Shown piece after piece: positions 35,697-44,580 of a stretch of 52,786 nt of DNA. The notes under the pieces were generated by a model that worked only from the letters and a program-made list of their open reading frames with translations, was not told where the DNA came from and ran no database searches. This DNA comes from Halobacteriales archaeon QS_4_62_28 (GTDB taxonomy: Archaea; Halobacteriota; Halobacteria; Halobacteriales; Haloarculaceae). Within the stretch, counting starts at the first letter, position 1. Every line of letters starts with the position of its first letter. Position numbers and translations under genes: made by a program. The stretch is from positions 1,071-53,856 of the forward strand of contig PXRO01000034.1 of assembly GCA_003021685.1 (NCBI GenBank), read 5' to 3'.

Positions 35697-36268
35697 ACGA
35701 CGAGGCGAACGACCCCGAAGAGAACGAGCACCCCGAGCACGTCACAGACGTTCGTGACGACGGGAATCACGACATCGTCGGGATCGAGGCGATATCTATA
35801 GGCCGCGTAGGTCGTGATACCAGTGACGACGACCGCGAGGACCGCGAGGACGAGACCACTGAGGAAGGCAACGAGGACGACCGTCGCAAACGGGAGTCCC
35901 GTCCTGCCGACCAGTGCCGTGAGTCCCCACGCGCCGGCACCGACCAGCGGAAAGACCGTCATCGACAGCGCAACCGTCGCGAGCGCGTTGCCGGCCAGCC
36001 GGTCGTCAGTCGGAGAAAACGAGAGCAGACCGAGGTGAAACGCCGTCGAGAGACGGGCGGCCATGACGCTCCCGAGATTGCCGGCCATCCCGATTGTCAC
36101 CGGGACCAGCAAGAGCAGCGACGGCGAGGCGAGGAGTGCCTCCTCGAACGTATCGAGAACGAGACCACTGACCAGTTCGATCCCCGTCAGGACACACAGG
36201 AGGGGGAGCATCGCCCGGATGATGCCGACAACTGACCACTCCGTCGCTCGTCCCGTCACGCTACCCAC
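35693..36268 (-). CDS. MgtE/SLC41-type half transporter, partner 2
   Basis: About 191 residues with five membrane helices. The sequence LLVPVTIGMAGNLGSVMAARLSTAFHLG (broken here: the GNLG..ARLS core) and the closing DPDDVVIPVVTNVCDVLG are the MgtE divalent-cation-channel signature. It lacks the cytosolic N and CBS domains of bacterial MgtE. The start is uncertain: no ATG is available, and GTG at 36268 (overlapping the upstream gene's stop) is the most plausible, TTG 36274 and GTG 36259 being alternatives. It pairs with the adjacent half-size gene. Confidence 0.8.
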   Translation of the reverse strand: MGSVTGRATEWSVVGIIRAMLPLLCVLTGIELVSGLVLDTFEEALLASPSLLLLVPVTIGMAGNLGSVMAARLSTAFHLGLLSFSPTDDRLAGNALATVALSMTVFPLVGAGAWGLTALVGRTGLPFATVVLVAFLSGLVLAVLAVVVTGITTYAAYRYRLDPDDVVIPVVTNVCDVLGVLVLFGVVRLVV

Positions 36269-36839
36269 CTCCAATAGCGAGGACGATCCGGGCCGCGACC
36301 AGCAGTGTCGCCATCCCGATCATGTCACCGGTCGTCGTCACGACGGGCCCCGCGAGCGTGTCCGGGTTCAGGCCGCGCCGGTAGCCCACGAACACGACAC
36401 TGACGACAGCAATCGTCAGCAGAAGTCCCGAGACGAACCCCGCGAGCAATGCAATCGCCACCAGTGACACGAGACCGGTCGACGGCCGAGCCAGCAACCG
36501 CAAGACGACGACAGCAAGGACGGCCGCAAACCCACTGATCAGCACACCGTTTGCCAGTGCCGCCGCCACGGCAGCGTTGAGACGGTCGTCGTCGAGACCG
36601 AACTGGGGTTCGATCACACCCTGATGGAGTGCCGAACCCAGGCGTGCGCCGAGCGATCCGTAGACGTTGCCCCGCGTCGCCAGCAGTGCAGGAACCAGGA
36701 CGAGCAACCCCGGAACGGCCGCCAGTTCCGCTTCCATCCCGACCAGTACCAGGCCAGCGAACAGGCCGCCGACTGCACTGAGCAACAACACAGGCAGCGT
36801 CTCCCGGTAGGCCTCGGCGGCGACCTCACGGACCGTCAT
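36261..36839 (-). CDS. MgtE/SLC41-type half transporter, partner 1
   Basis: A 192-residue membrane protein with five helices. GLLVLVPALLATRGNVYGSLG then ARLGSALHQG, and the closing NPDTLAGPVVTTTGDMIGMATLL, are the MgtE-type core repeated in the partner gene. As in SLC41 proteins, two such domains make a functional transporter, so two separate half genes that overlap by 8 nt should form a heterodimer for Mg2+ or another divalent cation. ATG 36839 is chosen as the first good start in the domain. Confidence 0.85.
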   Translation of the reverse strand: MTVREVAAEAYRETLPVLLLSAVGGLFAGLVLVGMEAELAAVPGLLVLVPALLATRGNVYGSLGARLGSALHQGVIEPQFGLDDDRLNAAVAAALANGVLISGFAAVLAVVVLRLLARPSTGLVSLVAIALLAGFVSGLLLTIAVVSVVFVGYRRGLNPDTLAGPVVTTTGDMIGMATLLVAARIVLAIGGG

Positions 36840-36939
36840 TGACAGTCGAACGAACGGCTGCGACAAAAACACCACTGATAGCGAGTGCCCGGCGGTCGAA
36901 ACCGATGCTCATTTTTCGAAAAGAAGCCTACGTTCGCGT

Positions 36940-37524
36940 ATGCCGTCGCCGGTGTTTCACCAGCCGCCGTATCTGTACGTCCTCTTCGGGACGGCCTGTC
37001 TGCTCGCGCTCCGGGAGGCCGTCGCGCGGCGACTCTGGCGGTCGGACACGGACACCCCCATAGAGCGTGGCTCGTTCGGTGTCCTCTGGACGGCGACGAC
37101 AATCGGCACCGTCGTCGCGATTGGAGTGCCGTTCACCGGGATCGGTGCAATTGGCGCGCCCGTTCTCGCGTTCTGGCTCGGCATCGCCGTGATGTTCGCG
37201 GGCTTTCTGGTTCGTCTCGCCGCCATGCTGGCACTCGGCGAACAGTTCAGTCACGAAATCGCAATCAAGGACGAACACGCTATCGTCGAAACCGGCCCGT
37301 ACCGCTGGGTTCGCCATCCCTCCTACACCGGTGCCGTACTCACGTATCTCGGCATCGGCATCGTCACCGGCAACTGGCTCAGTGTCGTCGCGGCACTCGG
37401 CGGTGCACTGCTCGGTTTCGGCCACCGAGTCACGGTCGAAGAGCGAGCACTCCGGAAGACACTCGACGAATACGAACGGTACGTCGAACGGACGCCGTAT
37501 CGCCTCGTTCCGGGCGTCTGGTAA
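36940..37524 (+). CDS. Isoprenylcysteine carboxyl methyltransferase-like membrane protein
   Basis: A 194-residue membrane protein of the ICMT/PEMT family. The SAM-binding/catalytic region GPYRWVRHPSYTGAVLTYLGIGI (about residues 114-136, broken in the middle by reading convention: YRWVRHPSY is the key core) and the C-terminal VEERALRKTLDEYERYVERTPYR (the E-x-x-L pattern) are typical. About four membrane helices precede it. Archaea have no prenyl-CAAX proteins known for this enzyme, so its substrate may be a lipid or small molecule (inference). Confidence 0.85.
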   Translation: MPSPVFHQPPYLYVLFGTACLLALREAVARRLWRSDTDTPIERGSFGVLWTATTIGTVVAIGVPFTGIGAIGAPVLAFWLGIAVMFAGFLVRLAAMLALGEQFSHEIAIKDEHAIVETGPYRWVRHPSYTGAVLTYLGIGIVTGNWLSVVAALGGALLGFGHRVTVEERALRKTLDEYERYVERTPYRLVPGVW

Positions 37525-37542
37525 TCGGTCCGACTGGATGGT

Positions 37543-38949
37543 TCAGTCGCCAAAGGGGCCGCCACCGCCGCCCATGCCACCCATGCCGCCACCGGGACCG
37601 CCCCCTTGCTGTTGCATCTGCTTCATCATTCGTTCCATGTCGCCGTCGCCCATCCCCTGGAACTGGTTGAGCATCTGGTCCATCTGCTTGTGTTGCTGGA
37701 GCAGTTCCCGGATGCGCTGCTCGGGCTTGCCCGATCCACGGGCGATCCGCTCGGTGCGGGACTGGCCGACGACGCGGGGGTTCTCCAGTTCCGCCTCGGT
37801 CATCGAGTCCATGATGACCTCGAAATCTCGCATCCGCTCTTGGGTCACGTCCATGGCGTCGTCGGGCAACTGATCCATGAGGCCCCCGCCGAGACCGGGG
37901 ATCATGTCCATCACCTGGTCGAGGGGACCCATGTTGTTCATCGCCTCCATCTGTTTGCGCATGTCCTTGAGGGTGAACGAGCCCTCCATCATGTTCTCTG
38001 GCTCCCAGTCGTCTTCGGCTTCACCGGTTTCCTCCATCGCACGTTCGACGCGCTCGGTGAGTTGCTTCAGGTCGCCCATCCCGAGCAATCGCGAGATGAA
38101 GCCGGAGGGTTCGAAGCGCTCGATGTCCTTGACCGTCTCACCGGTCCCGAGGAAGGCAATCGTCGAGTCGGTCTGGTCGACCGCCGCCAGCGCGCCCCCA
38201 CCTTTCGCCGTCCCGTCGAGTTTGGTGATGGCGACGCCGTCGATGCCGATGGCGTCCTCGAACTCCTGGGCCTGATCCTTGGCAGACTGGCCCATCGCGG
38301 CGTCGATGATCAACAGGTTTCGGTCCGGCTCGACCGCCTGCTCGATGCGTTCGATCTGTGCGATCAACTCGTCGTTGAGGCCGTCCCGACCGGCCGTGTC
38401 GACGATGCGTACGTCGGCGTCCTGGGTCGCCTCGAGTCCCTCGCGTGCGATTGCGACCGGATCGTCCTCGCCGGGGTCACCGTAGAACTCCACTTCCGCA
38501 CGTTCTGCCATCTGCTCGGCCTGATCGTACGCGCCGGGCCGATCAGTGTCGGTCTGGATGATAGCCGGGCGAAGCCCTTTCTTCGAGAACCACCACGCCA
38601 TCTTGGCGGCCGTCGTCGTCTTCCCCGACCCGTACAGGCCGGCCAGCATGATCGTCTGTTCTTCGAGCGGGAGTGTCGTCGACTCGCCGACGAGTTCGAC
38701 CAGTTCCTCGTAGACGATGCGCAACACCCAGTCACGCGGCGTCGTCCCGGCCGGTGGCTCCTCGTCGAGCGCCCGCGATTCGATGTTGTCCGACAGGTTC
38801 TGAACGAGGCCAACGTCGACGTCGGCCTGCAACAGCGACCGCTGGATCTCCCTGACGATATCTTCGATATCCGCCTCGGAGATGCGGGATTTCCCGCGAA
38901 GATCGTCGAGTGTTCCCCGTAGGGAACTCCCCAGATCGTCGAGTACCAT
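37543..38949 (-). CDS. srp54: Signal recognition particle GTPase SRP54
   Basis: A 468-residue SRP GTPase that binds 7S RNA and signal sequences. It has the N domain (residues 1-90) and the G domain with P-loop GLYGSGKTT (104-112), followed by [17 protein letters not shown] and [28 protein letters not shown] is the G4/G5 region. The Met-rich M domain ends in a tail of [20 protein letters not shown] 38949 is chosen over a longer frame that would start in unrelated sequence. It converges on the ICMT-like gene with 18 nt between. Confidence 0.97.
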   Translation of the reverse strand: MVLDDLGSSLRGTLDDLRGKSRISEADIEDIVREIQRSLLQADVDVGLVQNLSDNIESRALDEEPPAGTTPRDWVLRIVYEELVELVGESTTLPLEEQTIMLAGLYGSGKTTTAAKMAWWFSKKGLRPAIIQTDTDRPGAYDQAEQMAERAEVEFYGDPGEDDPVAIAREGLEATQDADVRIVDTAGRDGLNDELIAQIERIEQAVEPDRNLLIIDAAMGQSAKDQAQEFEDAIGIDGVAITKLDGTAKGGGALAAVDQTDSTIAFLGTGETVKDIERFEPSGFISRLLGMGDLKQLTERVERAMEETGEAEDDWEPENMMEGSFTLKDMRKQMEAMNNMGPLDQVMDMIPGLGGGLMDQLPDDAMDVTQERMRDFEVIMDSMTEAELENPRVVGQSRTERIARGSGKPEQRIRELLQQHKQMDQMLNQFQGMGDGDMERMMKQMQQQGGGPGGGMGGMGGGGGPFGD

Positions 38950-39060
38950 TTGCCGTCTGCTACGCGACCACGTCGTTAAAGGCTTTGTCTGCGAGCGCGA
39001 CGCAAGTGATACTGCCGGACGACCACCCGCTCGACCGGTCTGCTGGTCGCCGATAGCTAC

Positions 39061-39462
39061 ATGCCCGTGCCCGACCAGTCGCCGGCCATGGGCTACCACC
39101 GGATCGATCCCGACGACCTCTCGGCGACCGAGAAGTACCCTTGTGATCGACGGGCCGTCTCCGAGGCCGCCGACCTCTCCGTGCTCCATCTCGCCCGCTA
39201 CCAGATAGCACCGGGCGAGCAACTCCCCCGCGTGTATCACTCCCATCGCCAGCGCGAGGAAGCCTTCGTCGTGCTGGCTGGCACCCTCCACGTCGAGACA
39301 CCCGACGGGGAATCTATTATAGACGAGGGGGAGGTGTTCGTCGCCGAACCCGAGAGTCCACACCGGGCGTACAACCCCACCGACGCCGACGGCGGCATAA
39401 CGGTGATGGGCACCGGTGCGCCCCGGACCGACCCCGCGATTCCCCACGACCCCGAGGGGTGA
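39061..39462 (+). CDS. Single-domain cupin protein
   Basis: A 133-residue cupin. Motif 1 is [21 protein letters not shown] (metal ligands H..H....E, about residues 60-80) and motif 2 is [17 protein letters not shown] (H at about 101). It may be a metal-binding sensor or an isomerase-like enzyme. It is directly upstream of the KDPG-aldolase-like gene on the same strand (54 nt), so it may belong to the catabolic set, but no function can be assigned. Confidence 0.82.
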   Translation: MPVPDQSPAMGYHRIDPDDLSATEKYPCDRRAVSEAADLSVLHLARYQIAPGEQLPRVYHSHRQREEAFVVLAGTLHVETPDGESIIDEGEVFVAEPESPHRAYNPTDADGGITVMGTGAPRTDPAIPHDPEG

Positions 39463-39516
39463 TCGGACGAGGACGGAGCGAGTACACTTTTGTTGTTGCC
39501 CTCCGCAGGCGCGCAC

Positions 39517-40167
39517 ATGACGAACAAACAGGCCGTCATAGACAGCCTCCTCGACAGTGGCGTGACAGCAGTCATGCGTGGCATCGGAGAAGACGACGTC
39601 GTCGACGTGGCCGAGGCAATCCACGACGGGGGTGTCACATCGCTCGAACTGACTGCCGACGCCAAGCGCTGTAGTGAGATGATCGCTGCCGTCGACCGCG
39701 CACTCGACGGGACCGACGCCGTCATCGGTGCCGGTACGGTCATGGACGCCGCCGCCGCCCGCAACGTCATCGAGGCCGGCGCGGAGTTCGTCCTCGCGCC
39801 CAACGTCAACGAGGACGTCATCGAGGTGTGCAACCGCGCCGGTGTCGTTGCCATCCCGGGCGTGATGACGCCGACAGAGGCCGACCGGGCGATGGCCGCC
39901 GGTGCCGACATGTTGAAAATGTTCCCCGCCTCGACCGTCGGCCCGGACCACATCGGCGCGCTCCAGGGCCCACTGGGCGACATCCCGATCATGCCAACCG
40001 GCGGCGTGTCCACCGACAACGTCGACCAGTACTTCGATGCCGGTGCAGTCGCGGTCGGCGCTGGATCGGCGCTCGTCAACTACGACGCCATCGAACGGGG
40101 CGACATGGACGGCGTCCGGGAGCAGGCCGCCGAGTTCGTCCGAGCCGTCGAAGACGCACGGAACTGA
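39517..40167 (+). CDS. KDPG/KHG aldolase-family protein
   Basis: A 216-residue class I aldolase barrel of the Eda family, which splits 2-keto-3-deoxy sugar acids or 4-hydroxy-2-oxoglutarate into pyruvate (or glyoxylate) and an aldehyde. The Schiff-base lysine is K134 in DMLKMFPAS and the catalytic glutamate is E44 in SLELTADAK. The phosphate/tail-binding TGGVSTDNV and GAGSAL segments are also present. The usual RTP following the glutamate strand is replaced by TADAK, so the substrate could differ from KDPG. ATG 39517 is chosen because the preceding frame is not conserved. Confidence 0.88.
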   Translation: MTNKQAVIDSLLDSGVTAVMRGIGEDDVVDVAEAIHDGGVTSLELTADAKRCSEMIAAVDRALDGTDAVIGAGTVMDAAAARNVIEAGAEFVLAPNVNEDVIEVCNRAGVVAIPGVMTPTEADRAMAAGADMLKMFPASTVGPDHIGALQGPLGDIPIMPTGGVSTDNVDQYFDAGAVAVGAGSALVNYDAIERGDMDGVREQAAEFVRAVEDARN

Positions 40168-40998
40168 TACTATCCGGCCAACATCGAAACCGAGTTGGCG
40201 ATATTCGGTTGCAGCATTTCTCTATACGGGAGTACACGCCCATCTTCACTGCTAGAGCGAGACCACTTTATATCATGGTTGTACGCCTACAGTAGCGTTT
40301 TATATGTTTCGATATCCGCGCGTTTCGACGCCATATTTGTTTGTATAATAGATTTTTATGTATCAAATGATAATTGTTGTACCGCGTAAGAGAATGTATA
40401 ACCATATTAGCCAGAAATACTATTGTATTTTGTTCAGTAGTTTTATACGCTACGCATCTGTAGTTGAAATATTACAAGTACAGACAACTGTGCCTTTGGA
40501 GCGGAACAGAGAACTACAGGAGCGTGAGGATCGCAGCGAAAGTGATGCCGCCCTTGCACTGCTGTCGTGCGATCAGGTGAACATTGAATTTCAATAGCTA
40601 CTATAGCCGTCGGACGAAGCAGTCTGTCAACTGCGTGAATAACAGGAGTACGATAGTTAGAATCATGGTACGGCACACTGGATCCCACTGACAGTTCCAG
40701 TAGTCCGAAAATAGTACTCGACCGTTTTTAACCAGAGTAAAATCCGCTTGTTGTGTGTTACCGAGTCTATCTCGGCCGAAACGGCAGATTCGAGCAGACG
40801 AGAGCACAGATGATGGGGATTATCATGTGAATATGTGATTTACATCATGGTCTCTCGGACAGAACTATACAAATGATAACCTTATATATAAGCGCGGTGA
40901 ACAGCGGTTAGATGGCTACTATTTTGACGAGATCAAAAAAGAGCAGCGTCAGGCTGAACTAGATTTTAATACTGTCAACGAGATAGTGGACCCCAGGA
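40168..40998. other. 830-nt AT-rich intergenic region, probable insertion or gene decay zone
   Basis: From 40168 to 40998 the base composition falls well below the neighbouring genes. Only short, poorly coding frames exist. One ends at 40597 with LERNRELQEREDRSESDAA. Another is open without a start codon from about 40839 (SLGQNYTNDNLIYKRGEQR) and continues past 40998 into the iclR start. Both may be debris of degraded genes. TATA-like elements lie at 40881-40892 (CTTATATATAAG, palindromic) and 40961-40968 (TTTTAATAC); the latter is 31-38 nt before the iclR ATG and is the likely promoter. Confidence 0.5.
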
Positions 40999-41757
40999 AT
41001 GGCCGAGACAAAAACGATCAACGCGGTCGAGACAACGCTGGAGATCGTTGAGGCACTCAAAAACAGGCAACCGGCGGGCGTTTCGACGGTCGCCGAAGCA
41101 GTGTCGGTCCCGGTCAGTACTGCGTACATGCATCTGAATACGCTCAGACAGCAGGGGTACGTCGTCAAGGAGGCCGGGAACTATCGGCTCTCATTGCGAT
41201 TCCTAGAACACGGTGGTGCGGTCCGCCAGCAACTTGACTTCTTTACCGTGGTCAAAGACGAGGTCAACCAGTTGACGTATCTGACGGGTGAAATTGCTGG
41301 GTTCGCGGTCGAAGAGCAAGGACAGCGCGTCGTACTCTACCGGAGTGAAGGCAGCGGTGCTGTCGGAGACCAGATTCCGATCGGCGAGTACGCCCATCTG
41401 CACTGGACATCTCTGGGCAAGGCCATTCTCGCCCACCTACCGACCGAACGGATCGACAAGATCATCGACAGACACGGGTTGCCCGCGAACACGCCACGGA
41501 CGATTACGGACAAAGAGGAGTTGCTGACGGAACTCGACGCCATCAGAAGAGCCGGCTACGCCGTCGACGACGCCGAACGTCGTCGCGGCATTCGCGGCAT
41601 TGCCGTACCAGTCCTCGACGCGGATGAAGAGATTATCGGTTCTGTCGGCGTCGCCGGCCCGAAGATGCGCTTTGGCGAGCGTTACATGGCCGAGTTGTTC
41701 GATACTCTCTCGGAGAAACGCAACGTCATCGAGGTCCGGAACGAGTTCTATCAGTGA
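40999..41757 (+). CDS. IclR-family transcriptional regulator
   Basis: A 252-residue regulator. The N-terminal winged HTH spans residues about 10-70 (TTLEIVEALKNRQPAGVSTVAE then VSTAYMHLNTLRQQGYVV), and the ligand-binding domain about 85-250 (HLHWTSLGKAILAHLP, RRGIRGIAVPVLDADE). IclR proteins in haloarchaea often control sugar or aromatic catabolism. It sits upstream of the enolase-type, aldehyde dehydrogenase and dehydrogenase genes and is probably their regulator (inference from context). Confidence 0.92.
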   Translation: MAETKTINAVETTLEIVEALKNRQPAGVSTVAEAVSVPVSTAYMHLNTLRQQGYVVKEAGNYRLSLRFLEHGGAVRQQLDFFTVVKDEVNQLTYLTGEIAGFAVEEQGQRVVLYRSEGSGAVGDQIPIGEYAHLHWTSLGKAILAHLPTERIDKIIDRHGLPANTPRTITDKEELLTELDAIRRAGYAVDDAERRRGIRGIAVPVLDADEEIIGSVGVAGPKMRFGERYMAELFDTLSEKRNVIEVRNEFYQ

Positions 41758-41808
41758 GACGACGCTACGACTGATACCGTCGGATGCGTCCGTATACGAT
41801 ACTTACTG

Positions 41809-42954
41809 TCAGAGTGACACGTCGTACGTGATGCCCTCGCCCTCGCTGACACGGTGATCTTCGACGGCCGCCTCGGAGACGGAGACACCGAGGCCGGGAC
41901 CGTCCGGAACGGACATCATCCCGTCGGTTACGGTAAATCGATCCTCGATCACGTCGTTTGCCAGCGCGTAGTTGACTCGGTCCGGCGGTAGATCCATTGT
42001 CGGTGAGACGGCCGCGAACTGCAGGACTGCAGCGGTCTTGATACCGAGGTCGAAACTGGAGTGATGCGCGACGGAAATCCCTGCATCGTCGGCCAGCCCC
42101 ATCGTCTTTTTCAGTGCCAGCAGACCACCGATGGGGATCATATCGACGACGGCCGTATCGATGGCGTCCTCCCGGACGAGTTCGAAGACGTTGTGCTCGT
42201 GATACGCGTCCTCGTTGATCGCAATCGCGGTCCGGAGCCGCTGTCGGAGGCGCTTGTAGCCGCCGACGTTGTCGACGCGTAGTGGCTGTTCGAAGTACTG
42301 CAAGTACACACCCGCGTCTTCGAGTCGAACACCAGTCGTGACTGCCTCTTCGAAACTCATCGTCTGGTTGCCATCGAGGCGAAAGCGCAACTGGCCGTCG
42401 ACGGCTTCGTGCATCGCAGTGAGTCGCGCCACGTCCTGGTCGATATCGAGTCCGCCTTTCGTTTTGAGAACCTCGAATCCCTGATCGCGTGCCCAGCGGG
42501 CGTATTCGGCTGATTCGTCGGGGTCGAGAATGCCGAGACAGTACGCCACCTGGATCTCGTCAGTTCGCTTGCCACCCAGCAACTGATGGATCGGGACGCC
42601 CAGTTGCTTCCCGAAGGCGTCCCACAGCGCCATCTCGACGCCGGCGACGTACGGGGTGATTCGCATGTAGGGATACTCGAACGTCTCGAGCAGATCCTCG
42701 ATTTCCCAGACCGACCGGCCGACCAGTTCGGGGGCGATGATGTTCTCGACAGCGGCGACACCGAGACTCGGATCGGGACCCCACGTGGTCTCGCCCCACC
42801 CGACGATCCCCTCGTCCGTCTCGACGCGGATCACCATGCGGGGCGTCGTTTCCTGCGTCATGTAGCCGGCGACGTACGGCGCGACACCGAACTCCTCGCT
42901 CCGTGGCTTGATATCGATCTCGACGGGGATAGCCGTAACGCTCGTAACCTCCAT
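41809..42954 (-). CDS. Enolase-superfamily enzyme, mandelate racemase/sugar-acid dehydratase-like
   Basis: A 381-residue enzyme of the MR/MLE branch of the enolase superfamily. The catalytic KxK is in LKTKGG (about 164-169). Metal ligands are D in FRLDGNQ, E in FEQP and E in INEDAYH. The general acid/base pair appears as D in VVDMIPIGG and H in VAHHSSFD, closer to the dehydratase/racemase-type than to the Lys-type cycloisomerases. Most relatives dehydrate aldonic or aldaric acids to 2-keto-3-deoxy acids; the exact substrate cannot be read from sequence. It diverges from the aldehyde dehydrogenase gene with 141 nt between. The minus-strand promoter is TTATTTATC about 30 nt upstream. Confidence 0.87.
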   Translation of the reverse strand: MEVTSVTAIPVEIDIKPRSEEFGVAPYVAGYMTQETTPRMVIRVETDEGIVGWGETTWGPDPSLGVAAVENIIAPELVGRSVWEIEDLLETFEYPYMRITPYVAGVEMALWDAFGKQLGVPIHQLLGGKRTDEIQVAYCLGILDPDESAEYARWARDQGFEVLKTKGGLDIDQDVARLTAMHEAVDGQLRFRLDGNQTMSFEEAVTTGVRLEDAGVYLQYFEQPLRVDNVGGYKRLRQRLRTAIAINEDAYHEHNVFELVREDAIDTAVVDMIPIGGLLALKKTMGLADDAGISVAHHSSFDLGIKTAAVLQFAAVSPTMDLPPDRVNYALANDVIEDRFTVTDGMMSVPDGPGLGVSVSEAAVEDHRVSEGEGITYDVSL

Positions 42955-43040
42955 ATCGTGTCAGTCTCTGTCATGGGATAAATAATTTGTCAAGGTGAGC
43001 TGATCCGGCGCGAGCAGTGGCGAGAGTCGTCTGATCGGGT

Positions 43041-43069
43041 TAAAGGCCTTTACCGGCCCTATTTTTAAT
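43041..43069 (+). promoter_or_regulatory. Aldehyde dehydrogenase promoter with upstream palindrome
   Basis: A 12-bp palindrome, TAAAGGCCTTTA, occupies 43041-43052, directly upstream of the TATA-like TTTTTAAT at 43062-43069. The ATG follows 26 nt later, indicating a leaderless transcript. A palindrome just upstream of BRE/TATA is a typical position for an activator; IclR is a candidate. Confidence 0.55.
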
Positions 43070-43095
43070 AGCACGGGACGGGACTGTTCACCTGT

Positions 43096-44580
43096 ATGTC
43101 TGACCAGCAGTCAGTTGGTTCTCGGATCACCGAGTTCCAGTTATACATCGACGGTGAGTGGGTCGACAGCGTCGGCGGCGACACCCGTCGGGTGCGGTCG
43201 CCGGCAAGTGGCGAGCAGATCGCGACGTGCCCCGACGGGACACGTGAGGACGCCCAGCGTGCGATTGACGCGGCGAGAGCGGCGCAATCAGGACTGGAGC
43301 AGATGACCGCGTTCGAGCGAGCGGCCCTCTGTGACGACCTCGCGGATGTAGTCGAGCAGCACCACGAGGAACTGACCGAGTGGCTGGCAATGGATCAGGG
43401 CAAGCCCCTCCCAGAGGCAGAGGATGAGGTCGATCTCGTCGTCACGACGCTCCGTGACGCCGGCGAGCACGCAAAGCGCGCCGAGACAGACGTGATTCCT
43501 TCTCGGCATCCGGACAAGCGCATCCAGACGATCCGCAAACCACACGGCGTCTACGGCGTCATCACGCCGTGGAACTACCCACTCGGGACGGCTATCGAGT
43601 ATCTCGCCCACGGGCTGGCAATCGGCAACGCGGTCGCGTGGGTGCCTGCCCCGACAACGACGGCGGTGTGTGCGAAGTTCGTCGAGGTCCTCGACGAGAC
43701 CGACCTGCCAGCGGGTGCGCTGAACCTCGTTGCGGGAGAGGGACCCATCGTCGGTAACGAACTCGTCGTCAACGACGGCACCGACGCCATCGCTTTTACC
43801 GGTAGTCCCGAGACGGGCGAGCTGATCGCCGAGGACGCCGGAACGAAGCCGACAGTGCTCGAACTCGGAGGGAACGGTCCGGTCATCGTTCTCGACGATG
43901 CGAACCTCGACCTCGCGGTAGAGTGTGTCGGCAACGGTTGCTTCACAAACGCGGGCCAGATCTGTACCGCGAGCGAGCGCATCCTCGTCCACGAAGCTGT
44001 CAAAGACGCGTTCGTCGAGCGCATCGCCGCCGACGCCGAGGAGATCCAGTTAGGCGATCCGTTTGACGACGACACCGACATGGGACCGCTGAACAACGCC
44101 GACGTGGCCGCGAAGATGGACCGCCACGTTGAGGACGCAGTGGAGAAGGGGGCCACCGTCGTGACCGGCGGGAACCGTGCTCACGACAGACCGACCGACC
44201 TCTACTACCAGCCCACAGTGCTCGACGACGTGACGACCGAGATGGTCGTCAACGAGGAGGAGTCGTTTGGTCCCATCGCACCCGTTGTTACCGTCAGCGA
44301 CCGCGAAGAGGCCCTCAAACTCGCTAATAGTATCGACTACGGGCTCTCGATGGGCGTGTTCACCGACAGTATCAATAACATGGAATACTTTATCCGGCGA
44401 CTGGAGTCGGGAATGATAAACATCAACGACACGAGCGCCTACTGGGAGCCACACACGCCGGCAGGGGGCTACTCCGGCAAGAAGAGCGGCCACGGCCGCT
44501 ACGGTGGCACATTCACCATCGAGGAAATGTCACAGGTCATCAACGTCACCATCGGACCGGGAGAACGAGAGAACGTCTAA
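43096..44580 (+). CDS. NAD(P)-dependent aldehyde dehydrogenase
   Basis: A 494-residue aldehyde dehydrogenase. The catalytic residues visible are N160 in TPWNYP, E256 in LELGGNGP, and the nucleophile C290 in NAGQICTASER. The cofactor-binding region at about 182-187 reads AWVPAP where most family members have a lysine (KPA/KPS), so cofactor preference or affinity may be atypical. The closing NDTSAYWEPHTPAGGYSGKKSG region is well conserved. It could oxidise a sugar-derived aldehyde such as glycolaldehyde, lactaldehyde or a semialdehyde produced by this cluster; the substrate is not proven. Confidence 0.9.
   Translation: MSDQQSVGSRITEFQLYIDGEWVDSVGGDTRRVRSPASGEQIATCPDGTREDAQRAIDAARAAQSGLEQMTAFERAALCDDLADVVEQHHEELTEWLAMDQGKPLPEAEDEVDLVVTTLRDAGEHAKRAETDVIPSRHPDKRIQTIRKPHGVYGVITPWNYPLGTAIEYLAHGLAIGNAVAWVPAPTTTAVCAKFVEVLDETDLPAGALNLVAGEGPIVGNELVVNDGTDAIAFTGSPETGELIAEDAGTKPTVLELGGNGPVIVLDDANLDLAVECVGNGCFTNAGQICTASERILVHEAVKDAFVERIAADAEEIQLGDPFDDDTDMGPLNNADVAAKMDRHVEDAVEKGATVVTGGNRAHDRPTDLYYQPTVLDDVTTEMVVNEEESFGPIAPVVTVSDREEALKLANSIDYGLSMGVFTDSINNMEYFIRRLESGMININDTSAYWEPHTPAGGYSGKKSGHGRYGGTFTIEEMSQVINVTIGPGERENV

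Noticed and set aside
38950-39951. N-terminal extension of SRP54 by 334 residues in the same frame
   Set aside because: The extension is antisense to the cupin and aldolase genes and is not SRP54-like; the N domain begins at ATG 38949.
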